DNA from: Roseococcus sp.
GTDB lineage: Bacteria; Pseudomonadota; Alphaproteobacteria; Acetobacterales; Acetobacteraceae
DNA: 64,000 nt
NCBI GenBank assembly: GCA_026414745.1
Contig: JAOAIK010000042.1
Coordinates: 1 to 64,000 of the forward strand
Direction: 5' to 3'
A program made the translations under genes and the position numbers. Shown here one piece after another: positions 46,429 to 54,567 of this stretch. Position 1 is the first letter of the stretch. Each line of letters begins with the position of its first letter. The notes beneath the pieces were generated by a model that was not told the DNA's origin, did not search any database, and saw nothing but the letters and a program-made list of their open reading frames with translations.

Positions 46429-48591
46429 TCAGGCGCGCGTCAGGTCCTGCCCCGCGAGGGGCAGACGGCGGATGCGCTTGCCGGTGGCGGCGAAGATCGC
46501 GTTGCACACGGCGGGTGCCAGAGGCGGCACGCCAGGCTCGCCCACCCCGCCGAGCGGCTGGCCGGAGCGGATGATGTGCGTCTCCACCATCGGGGCCTCG
46601 CCGATGCGCGCGATGCGGTAGCTGTCGAAGTTGCGCTGTTCGGCGCGGCCGTTGCGCAGCGTCACCTGCTCGTGCTTCATCGCCGAGAGCGCCCAGACCA
46701 CGCTGCCCTCCATCTGCGCGGCCACCGCGTCTGGGTTGACCACGTCGCCGCAGTCGATGGCGACCGTCACCTTGTGGACCTTGAGTTCGCCGCGCTCGAT
46801 GGAAATCTCCGCCACCTGGGCGCAGAGGCTGCCGTAGGCCTCCATGTAGGCAAGGCCGCGGTGCCGCCCTGCCGGGGCGGGCGTTCCCCAGCCGCCGCGC
46901 TCGGCCGCCGTGTTGAGCACATTCAGGGCGCGCTGGTCATGGGCCAGGAGCTCGCGCCGCAGCGCCAGCGGGTCCTTGCCGGCGGCGTGCGCCACCTCGT
47001 CAAGGAAGCTCTCGAGGAAGAAGCCGTACTGCGAGGAGCCGACCGATCGCCACAGCCACACCTTGGGCGGCAGGTCCACGCGCGCGTATTCGGCGCGGAA
47101 GGCCTGGCCGAAGCGGTAGCGCGTGTCCGTCACGCTCTGCAGCGCGAAGGGGTCCACGAAGTTCGGATTGCGGAACAGCCAGGGCCGGTAGTCGTACATG
47201 ATGGACCCGCCTGCGCCGCGGATGGCGAAGCCCGTCACCCGGCCCTCGGCGTCCAGCGCCGCCTCCATGCGCGCGGCGAAGGCGGGACGATAGTAGCCCT
47301 GGGCGAACTCGTCCTCGCGCCGCCAGAGGAGCTGCACGGGCCGGCCCACCGCGCGGGCCACATGCGCCGCCTGGGCCGCGATCTCCACATGCAGCCGCCG
47401 GCCGAAGCCGCCGCCGGCGAAGGTGGTGTGCATGGTGACGTGGGCGGGCGGGATGCCCAGCACCTGCGCCACGTCGCGCACGCACCAGTCCTGGTGCTGG
47501 GTGGGCGCCCAGATCTCGGCGCGGTCGCCGGAGATGCGGACGGTGGCGTTCTCCGTCTCCATCGGCGCGTGCGCGAGGTAGGGCACCTCGTAGGTGGCGC
47601 TGACGACGCGCGCGGCGGCGGCCTTCACCGCCTCCCAGTCGCCGTCGTTGCGCGGGCGCTGCGCCTCGGGCCGGTCCAGCGCCTCGCGCAGCCGGGCGGA
47701 GACCCCGGCGCTGTCCAGCCCGTCATGCGGCGTGGCGCGCCAGGTCACGCGCAGGGCCTCGGCGCCGCGCATGGCGGCCCAGGTGGTGGTCGCCACCACC
47801 GCGAGGCCGCGCGGGATGGGCACCACATGCGTCACCCCCGGCACGGCCAGGGCGGGGCGCGCGTCGAAGGACTCGATGGCCGCGCCGAACACCTCGGGCA
47901 GCCGCGCCACGGCGAAGAGCATGCCGGGCAGGCGCACGTCCACGCCATAGATGGCCGCGCCGCGCGTCTTGGGCGGGATGTCGGGGCGCTGGACGGAACG
48001 GCCGGTCGTGCGCTCCTCGCGCGGCTTGAGCGGAGGCTGCTCGGGCAGAGGCAGCCGGGCCGCGGCCTCCACGAGCTCGCCGAAGGGCAGGGCGCGGCCG
48101 CTCGCGGCGTGGACCACCCGGCCGCTCTCGGCGCGCAGTTCGCCCGCGGGCACGCCGAGGCGCTCGGCCGCGGCGGCGATCAGCACGCTGCGCGCGGCGG
48201 CGGCGCCCCGGCGCAGCCGCGGCTCCCAGACGCGCACGCCGAAGCTCGCGCCCGTGTACATCTCGTTGACCGGGACGAGGCGCAGCGCGGGCTCGGGCTG
48301 GCCCACCACCACACGCACCGCCTCCAGCGCGCAGCCGAGCTCGTCGGCGACAATCTGCGCGTGCGCGGTGTGCGTGCCCTGACCGAGCTCGGTCGTGGTG
48401 GTGCGCAGCGTCACCGTCCCGTCGGGGCTGATCTGCAGGAAGGCGCCCAGCGCGCCGGGCCCGGCGTTCGCGCCGCTGCCGGCGATGGTGGGCGGCGGCG
48501 GCGCCTGGGTCTGCGCCCCGGCGGCGAGGGGGGCGAGGGGAACGAGCAGCGCGCCCTTCAGCAGGTGGCGGCGGTCCAGCATCCCGTCCAT
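46429..48591 (-). CDS. molybdopterin-binding subunit, isoquinoline 1-oxidoreductase beta (IorB)-like
   Basis: The 720-residue large subunit of a two-subunit xanthine-oxidase-family molybdenum hydroxylase. It starts with a signal sequence DRRHLLKGALLVPLAPLAAGAQ (two Arg, Tat-like), so it probably works in the periplasm. It contains TTELGQGTHTAHAQIVADEL, FAGGGFGRRLHVEIAAQAAHVA, GFAIRGAGGS and GGVGEPGVPPLAPAVCNAIF with the catalytic Glu. It hydroxylates an N-heterocycle or aldehyde; the substrate is unknown. The ATG at 48591 has a GAGGAGG site. It is coupled to the iron-sulfur subunit gene 12 bases upstream. Confidence 0.92.
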   Translation of the reverse strand: MDGMLDRRHLLKGALLVPLAPLAAGAQTQAPPPPTIAGSGANAGPGALGAFLQISPDGTVTLRTTTTELGQGTHTAHAQIVADELGCALEAVRVVVGQPEPALRLVPVNEMYTGASFGVRVWEPRLRRGAAAARSVLIAAAAERLGVPAGELRAESGRVVHAASGRALPFGELVEAAARLPLPEQPPLKPREERTTGRSVQRPDIPPKTRGAAIYGVDVRLPGMLFAVARLPEVFGAAIESFDARPALAVPGVTHVVPIPRGLAVVATTTWAAMRGAEALRVTWRATPHDGLDSAGVSARLREALDRPEAQRPRNDGDWEAVKAAAARVVSATYEVPYLAHAPMETENATVRISGDRAEIWAPTQHQDWCVRDVAQVLGIPPAHVTMHTTFAGGGFGRRLHVEIAAQAAHVARAVGRPVQLLWRREDEFAQGYYRPAFAARMEAALDAEGRVTGFAIRGAGGSIMYDYRPWLFRNPNFVDPFALQSVTDTRYRFGQAFRAEYARVDLPPKVWLWRSVGSSQYGFFLESFLDEVAHAAGKDPLALRRELLAHDQRALNVLNTAAERGGWGTPAPAGRHRGLAYMEAYGSLCAQVAEISIERGELKVHKVTVAIDCGDVVNPDAVAAQMEGSVVWALSAMKHEQVTLRNGRAEQRNFDSYRIARIGEAPMVETHIIRSGQPLGGVGEPGVPPLAPAVCNAIFAATGKRIRRLPLAGQDLTRA

Positions 48592-48603
48592 GGCGGCGCC
48601 TCC

Positions 48604-49056
48604 TCAGCTGTTCGCGGCGGCGTGGTGGATGGCGGCGCGGATGCGCTGATAGGTGCCGCAGCGGCAGATGTGCCCCTCCAGCGCCTCGTCGATCTGCGCA
48701 TCCGTCGGGCGCGGCGTCTCGCGCAGCAGCGCGGCCGCGGCCATGATCTGCCCGGACTGGCAGTAGCCGCATTGCGGCACCTGGTGCGCGATCCAGGCGA
48801 GCTGCAGGGGGTGCCGCCCCTCGGGGTGCAGCCCCTCGATGGTGGTGACGCGCTTGCCCGCCACCTCGGCCAGGGTGAGCTGGCAGGCGCGCGCGGGCTG
48901 GCCCTCCACATGCACGGTGCAGGCGCCGCACTGGGCGATGCCGCAGCCGTACTTGGTGCCGGTGAGGTTGAGGAGGTCGCGCAGCGCCCAGAGCAGCGGC
49001 ATGTCCTGCGGCGCGTCCAGGCGCTGCGCCTGGCCGTTCACGGTCAGCTCGATCAT
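48604..49056 (-). CDS. (2Fe-2S)-binding subunit, isoquinoline 1-oxidoreductase alpha (IorA)-like
   Basis: The 150-residue iron-sulfur subunit paired with the IorB-like protein. The N-terminal plant-ferredoxin-type cluster ligands are in [22 protein letters not shown]. The C-terminal four-helix cluster ligands are in [12 protein letters not shown] and [12 protein letters not shown]. Electrons from the Mo site pass through both clusters, probably to a cytochrome not encoded here. It has no signal peptide of its own, which fits Tat export together with IorB. Confidence 0.95.
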   Translation of the reverse strand: MIELTVNGQAQRLDAPQDMPLLWALRDLLNLTGTKYGCGIAQCGACTVHVEGQPARACQLTLAEVAGKRVTTIEGLHPEGRHPLQLAWIAHQVPQCGYCQSGQIMAAAALLRETPRPTDAQIDEALEGHICRCGTYQRIRAAIHHAAANS

Positions 49057-49218
49057 CCGTCTCCCTCCCTGGCCCGCCCCAGCGGCGGCGGCCCATGTCT
49101 CCCGCGCAAGCTATGGGCAGGGCGGCGACGCGACGCAAGGGGATCGTTCCGCCCCCTTGCGCGGCGCGCTGCCCGGCCGGATGTAGGAGAGGGAAAACAT
49201 CCGGGAGACGTCTTCGCC

Positions 49219-50181
49219 ATGCTGCGCCGCCGCCATGCCCTCGCCGCGCCCGCCCTGTTGCTTGCCCGGCCGGGGCGCGCGCAACCCGCCTGGCCGCAGC
49301 GGCCGGTGCGCATCGTGGTGCCCTTCGGCCTCGGCGGGTCGGCCGATGTGGCGGCGCGCTTCCTGGCCGAGCCGCTGGCCGCCGCCTTCGGCCAGCCCTT
49401 CGTGGTGGAGAACCGCCCCGGCGCCGGCGCCACCATCGGCACCGATCTGGTGGCGAAATCCGCCCCCGACGGCCACACCCTGCTGCTGATGAGCAACACC
49501 CACACGGCCAACGAGACGCTGCTGCCCAACCGCCCCTACGTGCTGATGCGCGACCTCGCACCCGTGGCGGCCATCAACATCGCCTTCCACGCGCTGGTGG
49601 TGCATCCCTCGCTCGCCGCGCGCAGCGTGGCCGAACTCATCGCCCTGCTGCGCGCGAATCCGGGCCGCTTCGACTACGCCTCCAGCGGCCCCGGCACGCC
49701 CTATCACATCGCGGGCGAGGTGTTCCGCGCCATGGCGGGGGTGGAGGTGACGCATGTGCCCTTCCGCGGCTCCAACGAGGCGCGCACGGCGGTGATCTCG
49801 GGCCAGGTGCCCATCATGTTCGACGCCATCCCCACCATGCGCGAGCAGATCGCGGCGGGGCGGGTGCGCGGCCTCGCCACCACCGGCCCCGAGCGCAGCC
49901 CCCTGCTGCCCGATCTGCCCACGGTGGCCGAGGCGCTGCCGGGCTACGAGGCCTCCATCTGGCTCGGCCTCATGGCGCCTGCCGGCACGCCGCGGCCGGT
50001 GGTGGAGCGGCTGAACGCCGAGGTGAACCGCGTGCTCGAACTGCCCGCGACGCGCGAGCGCCAGCTCAATGCCGGCGCGCAGGTGATGCCGATGACGGTG
50101 GACGCCTTCGACGCCTTCCTCCGCCGCGACATCCAGCGCCAGGCGGAGTGGATCCGCATGGCGCGCATCACGGCCGGATGA
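49219..50181 (+). CDS. Bug-family (tripartite tricarboxylate transporter) substrate-binding protein
   Basis: A 320-residue periplasmic binding protein of the Bug/TctC family. A short signal region (RRRHALAAPALLLARPGRAQ) is followed by WPQRPVRIVVPFGLGGSADVAARFLAEPL, VVENRPGAGATIGTDLVAKSAPDGHTLLL, FDYASSGPGTPYHIAGEVF, HVPFRGSNEARTAVISGQVPIMFDAI, and YEASIWLGLMAPAGTP. It binds a carboxylate or aromatic acid. No TctA or TctB membrane genes are adjacent. Its stop overlaps the start of the iron-sulfur subunit gene (ATGA), so it belongs to the same operon. Confidence 0.93.
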   Translation: MLRRRHALAAPALLLARPGRAQPAWPQRPVRIVVPFGLGGSADVAARFLAEPLAAAFGQPFVVENRPGAGATIGTDLVAKSAPDGHTLLLMSNTHTANETLLPNRPYVLMRDLAPVAAINIAFHALVVHPSLAARSVAELIALLRANPGRFDYASSGPGTPYHIAGEVFRAMAGVEVTHVPFRGSNEARTAVISGQVPIMFDAIPTMREQIAAGRVRGLATTGPERSPLLPDLPTVAEALPGYEASIWLGLMAPAGTPRPVVERLNAEVNRVLELPATRERQLNAGAQVMPMTVDAFDAFLRRDIQRQAEWIRMARITAG

Positions 50182-50630
50182 TCCGCTGCACGCTGAACGG
50201 GGCGGCCGCCGCGCTGCCCGCGGGGATGACGCTGCTGCAGGCGCTGCGCGGCCAGGGGCTGAACACGCCGCGCTTCGGCTGCGGCGAGGAGGGCTGCGGC
50301 GCCTGCCATGTGCTGCTGGACGGCCGCAGCACCGCAAGCTGCGCCCTCCCCGTCGAGGCCGTCGAGGCCCGGGCGGTGGTGACGCTGGAGGGGCTGGGCA
50401 GCCCCGACGCACCGCACCCGCTGCAGCGCGCCTTCCTCGCCGAGCAGGCGGGACAGTGCGGCTTCTGCCTCTCGGGCATCCTGATCACGGCGGCGGCGTT
50501 GCTCGGCGAGAACCCGGACCCCGACGAGGCGGCGCTGCGTGCCGCGCTCGATCCGCACCTCTGCCGCTGCGGCAGCCACAACCGCATCCTGCGCGCCATC
50601 CGGCGCGCGGCGGCGGAGATGCGCGCGTGA
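50178..50630 (+). CDS. (2Fe-2S)-binding subunit of a second molybdenum hydroxylase
   Basis: A 150-residue subunit with both cluster motifs: RFGCGEEGCGACHVLLDGRSTASC and QCGFCLSGILITAAALL, then HLCRCGSHNRILRAI. It resembles nicotinate dehydrogenase NicA-type and IorA-type subunits. The ATG overlaps the Bug stop and the TGA overlaps the next GTG start, so translation is coupled on both sides. Confidence 0.94.
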   Translation: MIRCTLNGAAAALPAGMTLLQALRGQGLNTPRFGCGEEGCGACHVLLDGRSTASCALPVEAVEARAVVTLEGLGSPDAPHPLQRAFLAEQAGQCGFCLSGILITAAALLGENPDPDEAALRAALDPHLCRCGSHNRILRAIRRAAAEMRA

Positions 50631-52726
50631 ACCTCGCCTTCCAGCCCGGGCCGGAGGAGGAGGGCAAGCCCCGGCTGCCCGGCAGCCTGCAGCGCAACCG
50701 CCGGCTCGACCAGTGGCTCGCTGTCCATGCGGACGGCACGGTGACCATCCGCCCCGGCAAGGTGGAGCTGGGCCAGGGCATCCTCACGGCGCTGGCGCAG
50801 ATCGCGGCGGAGGAGCTCGACCTGCCGCTCGCCGCCATCCGCATCGCCCCCACCGTGACGGGCGAGAGCCCGAACGAGGCGGTGACTTCCGGCAGCCTCT
50901 CGGTGCAGGAGGGCGGCATGGCGCTGCGCCACGCCTGCGCCGAGGCGCGCGCACGCTTCCTCTCCGTCGCCGCCCAGGCGAGCGGCGTGCCGCTCGCGGC
51001 GATCCGGGTGGAGGAAGGGCGCTTCCTCGGCCCCGCGGGCGAGATCGGTTCCTACGCCGCCTTTGCGGGGCGCGGGCTGCTGGAGGGCGAGGCGGCGCCC
51101 GGGGCGCGACCGAAGCCGCCCGAGGCGCGCCGGGTGGCTGGGCGCAGCGCGCCGCGCCTCGACCTGCCCGCCAAGATCTTCGGCGAGGCGCGCTTCCTGC
51201 ATGACCTGCGCCTGCCGGGCATGCTGCACGCGCGCATGATCCGCCCCCCGCGCCCGGGCGCGGTGCTGGTCGAGGCCCCCGCCCACCCGGCCCTGCTGCG
51301 CGAGGGGAGTTTCCTCGCGGTGATCGCGGAGACCGAGGCGGAGGCCGAGCGCCTGGCCCCGCGCCTGGCCGCCGCCTGCCGCTGGGAGGGCGGCGCGGCG
51401 CTGCCCGATGATCTCGACGCCTGGCTCGACGCCGCCCCGGGCGAGGAGAGCCTGGTCGCCGCCCATGGCGCGCCGCCCGCGGGCGGGCGCAGGGTGGAGC
51501 GCCTGTTCCGCCGCCCCTTCCTCGCGCATGGCTCGGTCGGCACAAGCTGCGCCGTGGCGCTGTGGGAGGGGGGTGTGATGCGTGTCTGGAGCCACGCGCA
51601 GGGCCCCTACAACCTGCGCGCCGATCTCGCGACGGTGCTGGGCCTGCCCGAGGCCGCGGTGGTGGTGGAGCACCGCGAGGGGGCGGGCTGCTACGGCCAC
51701 AACGGCGCGGACGACGTGGCGCTGGATGCGGCGCTGGCCGCCCGCGCCCGCCCGGGCCGGCCGGTGCGGGCGCTGTGGACGCGCGCCGAGGAGCTGGCCT
51801 GGGGGCCGCTCTCGCCCGCCATGGCGGTGCGGGTGGAGGCGGTGCTGGATGCGGCGGGCAACCTCGCCTCCTGGCGCAGCCATGTGCGCTCCAACGGCCA
51901 TTCCGGCCGGCCGGGCCGGGGCGCGGTGCCGGTGCTGCTGGCCGCGCCGCTGCTGCCCGGCGGGCGGCCCATCCCGCCCAGCCAGGACGCGCCGCTGGCC
52001 GGCGGCGGCGGCGCGCAGCGCAACCAGGTCCCGGCCTACCGCACGCCGCATCTCGAGGCGCGGATGACGCGGCTCTCCGAGATGCCCATCCGCTGCTCCG
52101 CCCTGCGCGGCCTCGGCGCGCTGATCCATGTCTGGGCCATCGAGAGCGTGATGGAGGAGCTGGCGGCGATGGCCGGCGATGATCCGCTCGCCTTCCGGCT
52201 GCGCCATCTCGAGGATGCCCGCGCGCGCGAGGTGCTGGCGACCGCCGCCGCCATGGCGGGCTGGGAGCGCCGCGCCGCCCTGCCGGAGGCCGAGGGGCTC
52301 GGCCTCGGCGTCGCGCGCTACAAGAACACCGGCGCCTGGTGCGCCGTGGCCGCGCATGTGCGCGCCGAGGAGCGGGTGCGCTGCCTTTCGCTCTTCGTCG
52401 CCTGCGACATGGGCGAGGTGATCAACCCCGACGGGGCCATGCACCAGCTCGAGGGCGGCGCGATCCACGGCGTCTCGGTGGCTCTGCACGAGGCGGTGCG
52501 GATCGGGCAGGGGCGGATCCTCTCCGATTCCTGGGCCGGCTATCCCGTGCTGCGCTTCCGCGACGTGCCGCGCGTCGAGGTGCGGCTCATCGCCCGTCCC
52601 GAGGCGCCGCCGCTCGGCGCCGGCGAGGCCAGCATGGGCCCGACCATCGCGGCCATCGCGGGCGGCATCCATCAGGCGCTGGGCGTGCGGCCCGCGCGCC
52701 TTCCCTTCACGCCGGAGAATCTCTGA
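50627..52726 (+). CDS. molybdopterin-binding subunit of a second molybdenum hydroxylase, nicotinate dehydrogenase B-like
   Basis: A 699-residue large subunit of the xanthine oxidase family. Motifs are VHADGTVTIRPGKVELGQGILTALAQIAAEEL, the RLDLPAKIFGEARFLHDLRLPGMLHARMIRPP domain start, EHREGAGCYGHNGADDVALDAAL (Moco-binding loop), and PLGAGEASMGPTIAAIAGGI with the catalytic Glu. Unlike the divergent IorB-like gene it has no signal peptide, so it is probably cytoplasmic. The GTG at 50627 overlaps the upstream TGA. No cytochrome-c subunit is fused or adjacent. Confidence 0.92.
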   Translation: MNLAFQPGPEEEGKPRLPGSLQRNRRLDQWLAVHADGTVTIRPGKVELGQGILTALAQIAAEELDLPLAAIRIAPTVTGESPNEAVTSGSLSVQEGGMALRHACAEARARFLSVAAQASGVPLAAIRVEEGRFLGPAGEIGSYAAFAGRGLLEGEAAPGARPKPPEARRVAGRSAPRLDLPAKIFGEARFLHDLRLPGMLHARMIRPPRPGAVLVEAPAHPALLREGSFLAVIAETEAEAERLAPRLAAACRWEGGAALPDDLDAWLDAAPGEESLVAAHGAPPAGGRRVERLFRRPFLAHGSVGTSCAVALWEGGVMRVWSHAQGPYNLRADLATVLGLPEAAVVVEHREGAGCYGHNGADDVALDAALAARARPGRPVRALWTRAEELAWGPLSPAMAVRVEAVLDAAGNLASWRSHVRSNGHSGRPGRGAVPVLLAAPLLPGGRPIPPSQDAPLAGGGGAQRNQVPAYRTPHLEARMTRLSEMPIRCSALRGLGALIHVWAIESVMEELAAMAGDDPLAFRLRHLEDARAREVLATAAAMAGWERRAALPEAEGLGLGVARYKNTGAWCAVAAHVRAEERVRCLSLFVACDMGEVINPDGAMHQLEGGAIHGVSVALHEAVRIGQGRILSDSWAGYPVLRFRDVPRVEVRLIARPEAPPLGAGEASMGPTIAAIAGGIHQALGVRPARLPFTPENL

Positions 52727-52732
52727 GGAGCC

Positions 52733-53677
52733 ATGCTTCGTCTGACTCTCGCCTGCACCTTGTCCGACCGCACCCGCCCGATCCTGGACGGGCGGGTGCG
52801 GGTGCCGGGGGTCGAGTTCATCGCCCTTCCCGGCGAACCCGAGGACATCTTCCGCCGCGCGCTGCGCGACCGCGCCTTCGAGGTGACGGAGCTTTCCATG
52901 GGCAGCCACATCGTCACGACGGCGCGCGGCGATTCGGCCTATGTCGGCGTCCCGGTTTTCCTCTCGCGCGCCTTCCGCCACAGCGCGATCTGGATCCGCA
53001 CCGACCGTGGCATCGCCCGGCCCGAGGATCTCGCCGGTCGCACCATCGCCCTGCCGGAATACCAGCAGACGGCTGCGCTCTGGGTGCGCGGCATCCTGCG
53101 CGAGCAGTACGGGCTGGACACGCGCGCCATCCGCTGGCGCATCGGCGCCGAGCGCATCGCCATCGCGCTGCCGGAGGGGTTTGACGTCGCCCCGCTCGGA
53201 GGCGATCCCGAACAGGCGCTGCGCGAGGGGGAGGTGGACGCCCTGGTCACGCCGCGCCCCCCCGCGCCGCATCCGCTGGTGGCGCGGCTCTTCCCCGACT
53301 ATCCGGCGGCCGAACTCGCCTGGTTCGGTCAGACCGGCTTCTTTCCGATCATGCACTGCCTCGCTGTGCGGCGGGACGTGGCGGAGGCCCATCCCTGGCT
53401 GCCCGTCGAGCTGTTTCGCGCCTTCGCCGCGGCGCGCCGGCTCTCGCTCGAGGAGCTGCGGCTGACCAATGTGCTGCGCGTCTCCCTGCCCTGGATCGCC
53501 GCGGCCATGGAGGAACAGACGCGCGCCATGGGCGGCGATCCCTGGCCCTACGGTTTCGCGCGCAACCGCGCGGAGGTGGCGGCGATGATCCGCTTCGCCC
53601 GCGCCGACGGCCTCGCACCGCGCGAGATCGCGCCAGAGGAGCTCTTCCACCCGAGCACCCTCGCGGAAGCGGCGTGA
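52733..53677 (+). CDS. 4,5-dihydroxyphthalate decarboxylase-like protein (periplasmic-binding-protein fold)
   Basis: A 314-residue protein. LTLACTLSDRTRPILDGRVRVPGVEF at the start, ELSMGSHIV, YVGVPVFLSRAFRHSAIWIR, DLAGRTIALPEYQQTAALWVRGIL and GFFPIMHCLAVRRDV match proteins annotated as 4,5-dihydroxyphthalate decarboxylase. That group shares its fold with ABC substrate-binding proteins. No signal peptide is seen, so an enzyme role is plausible, but most family members are untested. It follows the Mo subunit by six bases with GAGGAG upstream. Confidence 0.82.
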   Translation: MLRLTLACTLSDRTRPILDGRVRVPGVEFIALPGEPEDIFRRALRDRAFEVTELSMGSHIVTTARGDSAYVGVPVFLSRAFRHSAIWIRTDRGIARPEDLAGRTIALPEYQQTAALWVRGILREQYGLDTRAIRWRIGAERIAIALPEGFDVAPLGGDPEQALREGEVDALVTPRPPAPHPLVARLFPDYPAAELAWFGQTGFFPIMHCLAVRRDVAEAHPWLPVELFRAFAAARRLSLEELRLTNVLRVSLPWIAAAMEEQTRAMGGDPWPYGFARNRAEVAAMIRFARADGLAPREIAPEELFHPSTLAEAA

Positions 53678-53730
53678 CGGCCGTGCGGCGCGGCGTCTAA
53701 CCTGCGCAACGAAAAGGCGGGAGGAAGGCC

Positions 53731-54516
53731 ATGCAGATCAGGCTGGACGGGCGGCGCGCGCTCATCACCGGGGGCTCGAAGGGGCTTGGCCTCGCCATGG
53801 CGAAGGCCTTCGCCGCGGCGGGCGGGCATGTCGCGCTGGTGGCGCGCGGGGCGGCGGCGCTGGACGCCGCGCGGGCCGAGATCGCGGCAGTGGCCCCGGC
53901 AGCCCGCATCGCCGCCGTCGCCGCCGACATCCGCACGCCCGAGGGCTGCACCCAGGCCTTCCGGGAGGCCGAGGCGGCGCTCGGCCCGCTCGACATCCTG
54001 GTGAACAACGCCGGCACCTCGCAGCGCGGCCCCTTCCTCGACATCAGCGATGCCGTCTGGCAGGAGGATCTGGACCTCAAGCTCTTCGCCGCCATCCGCC
54101 TCTGCCGCCTCGCCCTGCCGGGGATGCGGGAGCGGCGCTGGGGGCGCGTGATCAACGTGCTGAACATCGGTGCGAAGGCGCCGCTGGCCGCCTCGACGCC
54201 GACCAGCGTCAGCCGCGCCGCAGGCATGGCGCTGACCAAGGCGCTGGCGAACGAATTCGCGCCGCACAACGTGCTGGTCAACGCGCTGCTGGTGGGCATC
54301 ATCGAAAGCGACCAGTGGGTGCGCCGTCACGCCGCCGATCTGCGCAACCTCTCCTGGGAGGCCTGGAAGGAGGAACAGGGCCGCACCGTGCCGCTCGGGC
54401 GGATGGGGCGGCCGGAGGAGTTCGCCGCGCTCGCCCTGCTCTTGGCGAGCGAGCAGGGCGGCTATGTCACGGGCACGGCGATCAATGTGGATGGCGGGCG
54501 CAGCCCGGTGGTGTGA
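53731..54516 (+). CDS. SDR-family protein lacking the YxxxK motif
   Basis: A 261-residue Rossmann protein. The cofactor part is normal (ALITGGSKGLGLAMAKAF, NNAGTSQRGPF), but where SDRs have Ser and YxxxK this one reads NIGAKAPLAASTPTSVSRAAGMALTKAL: Tyr is replaced by Thr and Lys by Arg, and the usual Ser is absent. The C-terminus (GRMGRPEEFAALALLLASEQGGYVTGTAINVDGG) is typical. A non-classical mechanism or a binding role is possible. It is the last gene of the molybdenum-hydroxylase operon. Confidence 0.88.
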   Translation: MQIRLDGRRALITGGSKGLGLAMAKAFAAAGGHVALVARGAAALDAARAEIAAVAPAARIAAVAADIRTPEGCTQAFREAEAALGPLDILVNNAGTSQRGPFLDISDAVWQEDLDLKLFAAIRLCRLALPGMRERRWGRVINVLNIGAKAPLAASTPTSVSRAAGMALTKALANEFAPHNVLVNALLVGIIESDQWVRRHAADLRNLSWEAWKEEQGRTVPLGRMGRPEEFAALALLLASEQGGYVTGTAINVDGGRSPVV

Positions 54517-54537
54517 TTTTCTAAAACTACACTTGCG

Positions 54538-54565
54538 CGACGTGCTATTTGGCGATAGCACGTCG
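54538..54565 (+). promoter_or_regulatory. perfect 10-bp palindrome directly before the YeeE gene
   Basis: CGACGTGCTA and its exact complement TAGCACGTCG flank the eight bases TTTGGCGA, two bases before the ATG at 54568. The stretch just before it (54,517-54,537) is unusually AT-rich for this genome. No T-run follows, so it is not a standard terminator. It may be a repressor operator or an RNA hairpin that covers the start; no ribosome site is visible outside it. Confidence 0.6.
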
Positions 54566-54567
54566 AT

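Noticed and set aside
46576..50181. A 1,201-codon plus-strand open frame
   Set aside because: Only its last 320 codons (from 49,219) encode a real protein, the Bug binding protein. The rest is antisense to the IorB/IorA-like genes and rich in His/Arg/Gly.
54538..54565. Rho-independent terminator of the preceding SDR gene
   Set aside because: The hairpin is not followed by a T-run and ends two bases before the next start codon.
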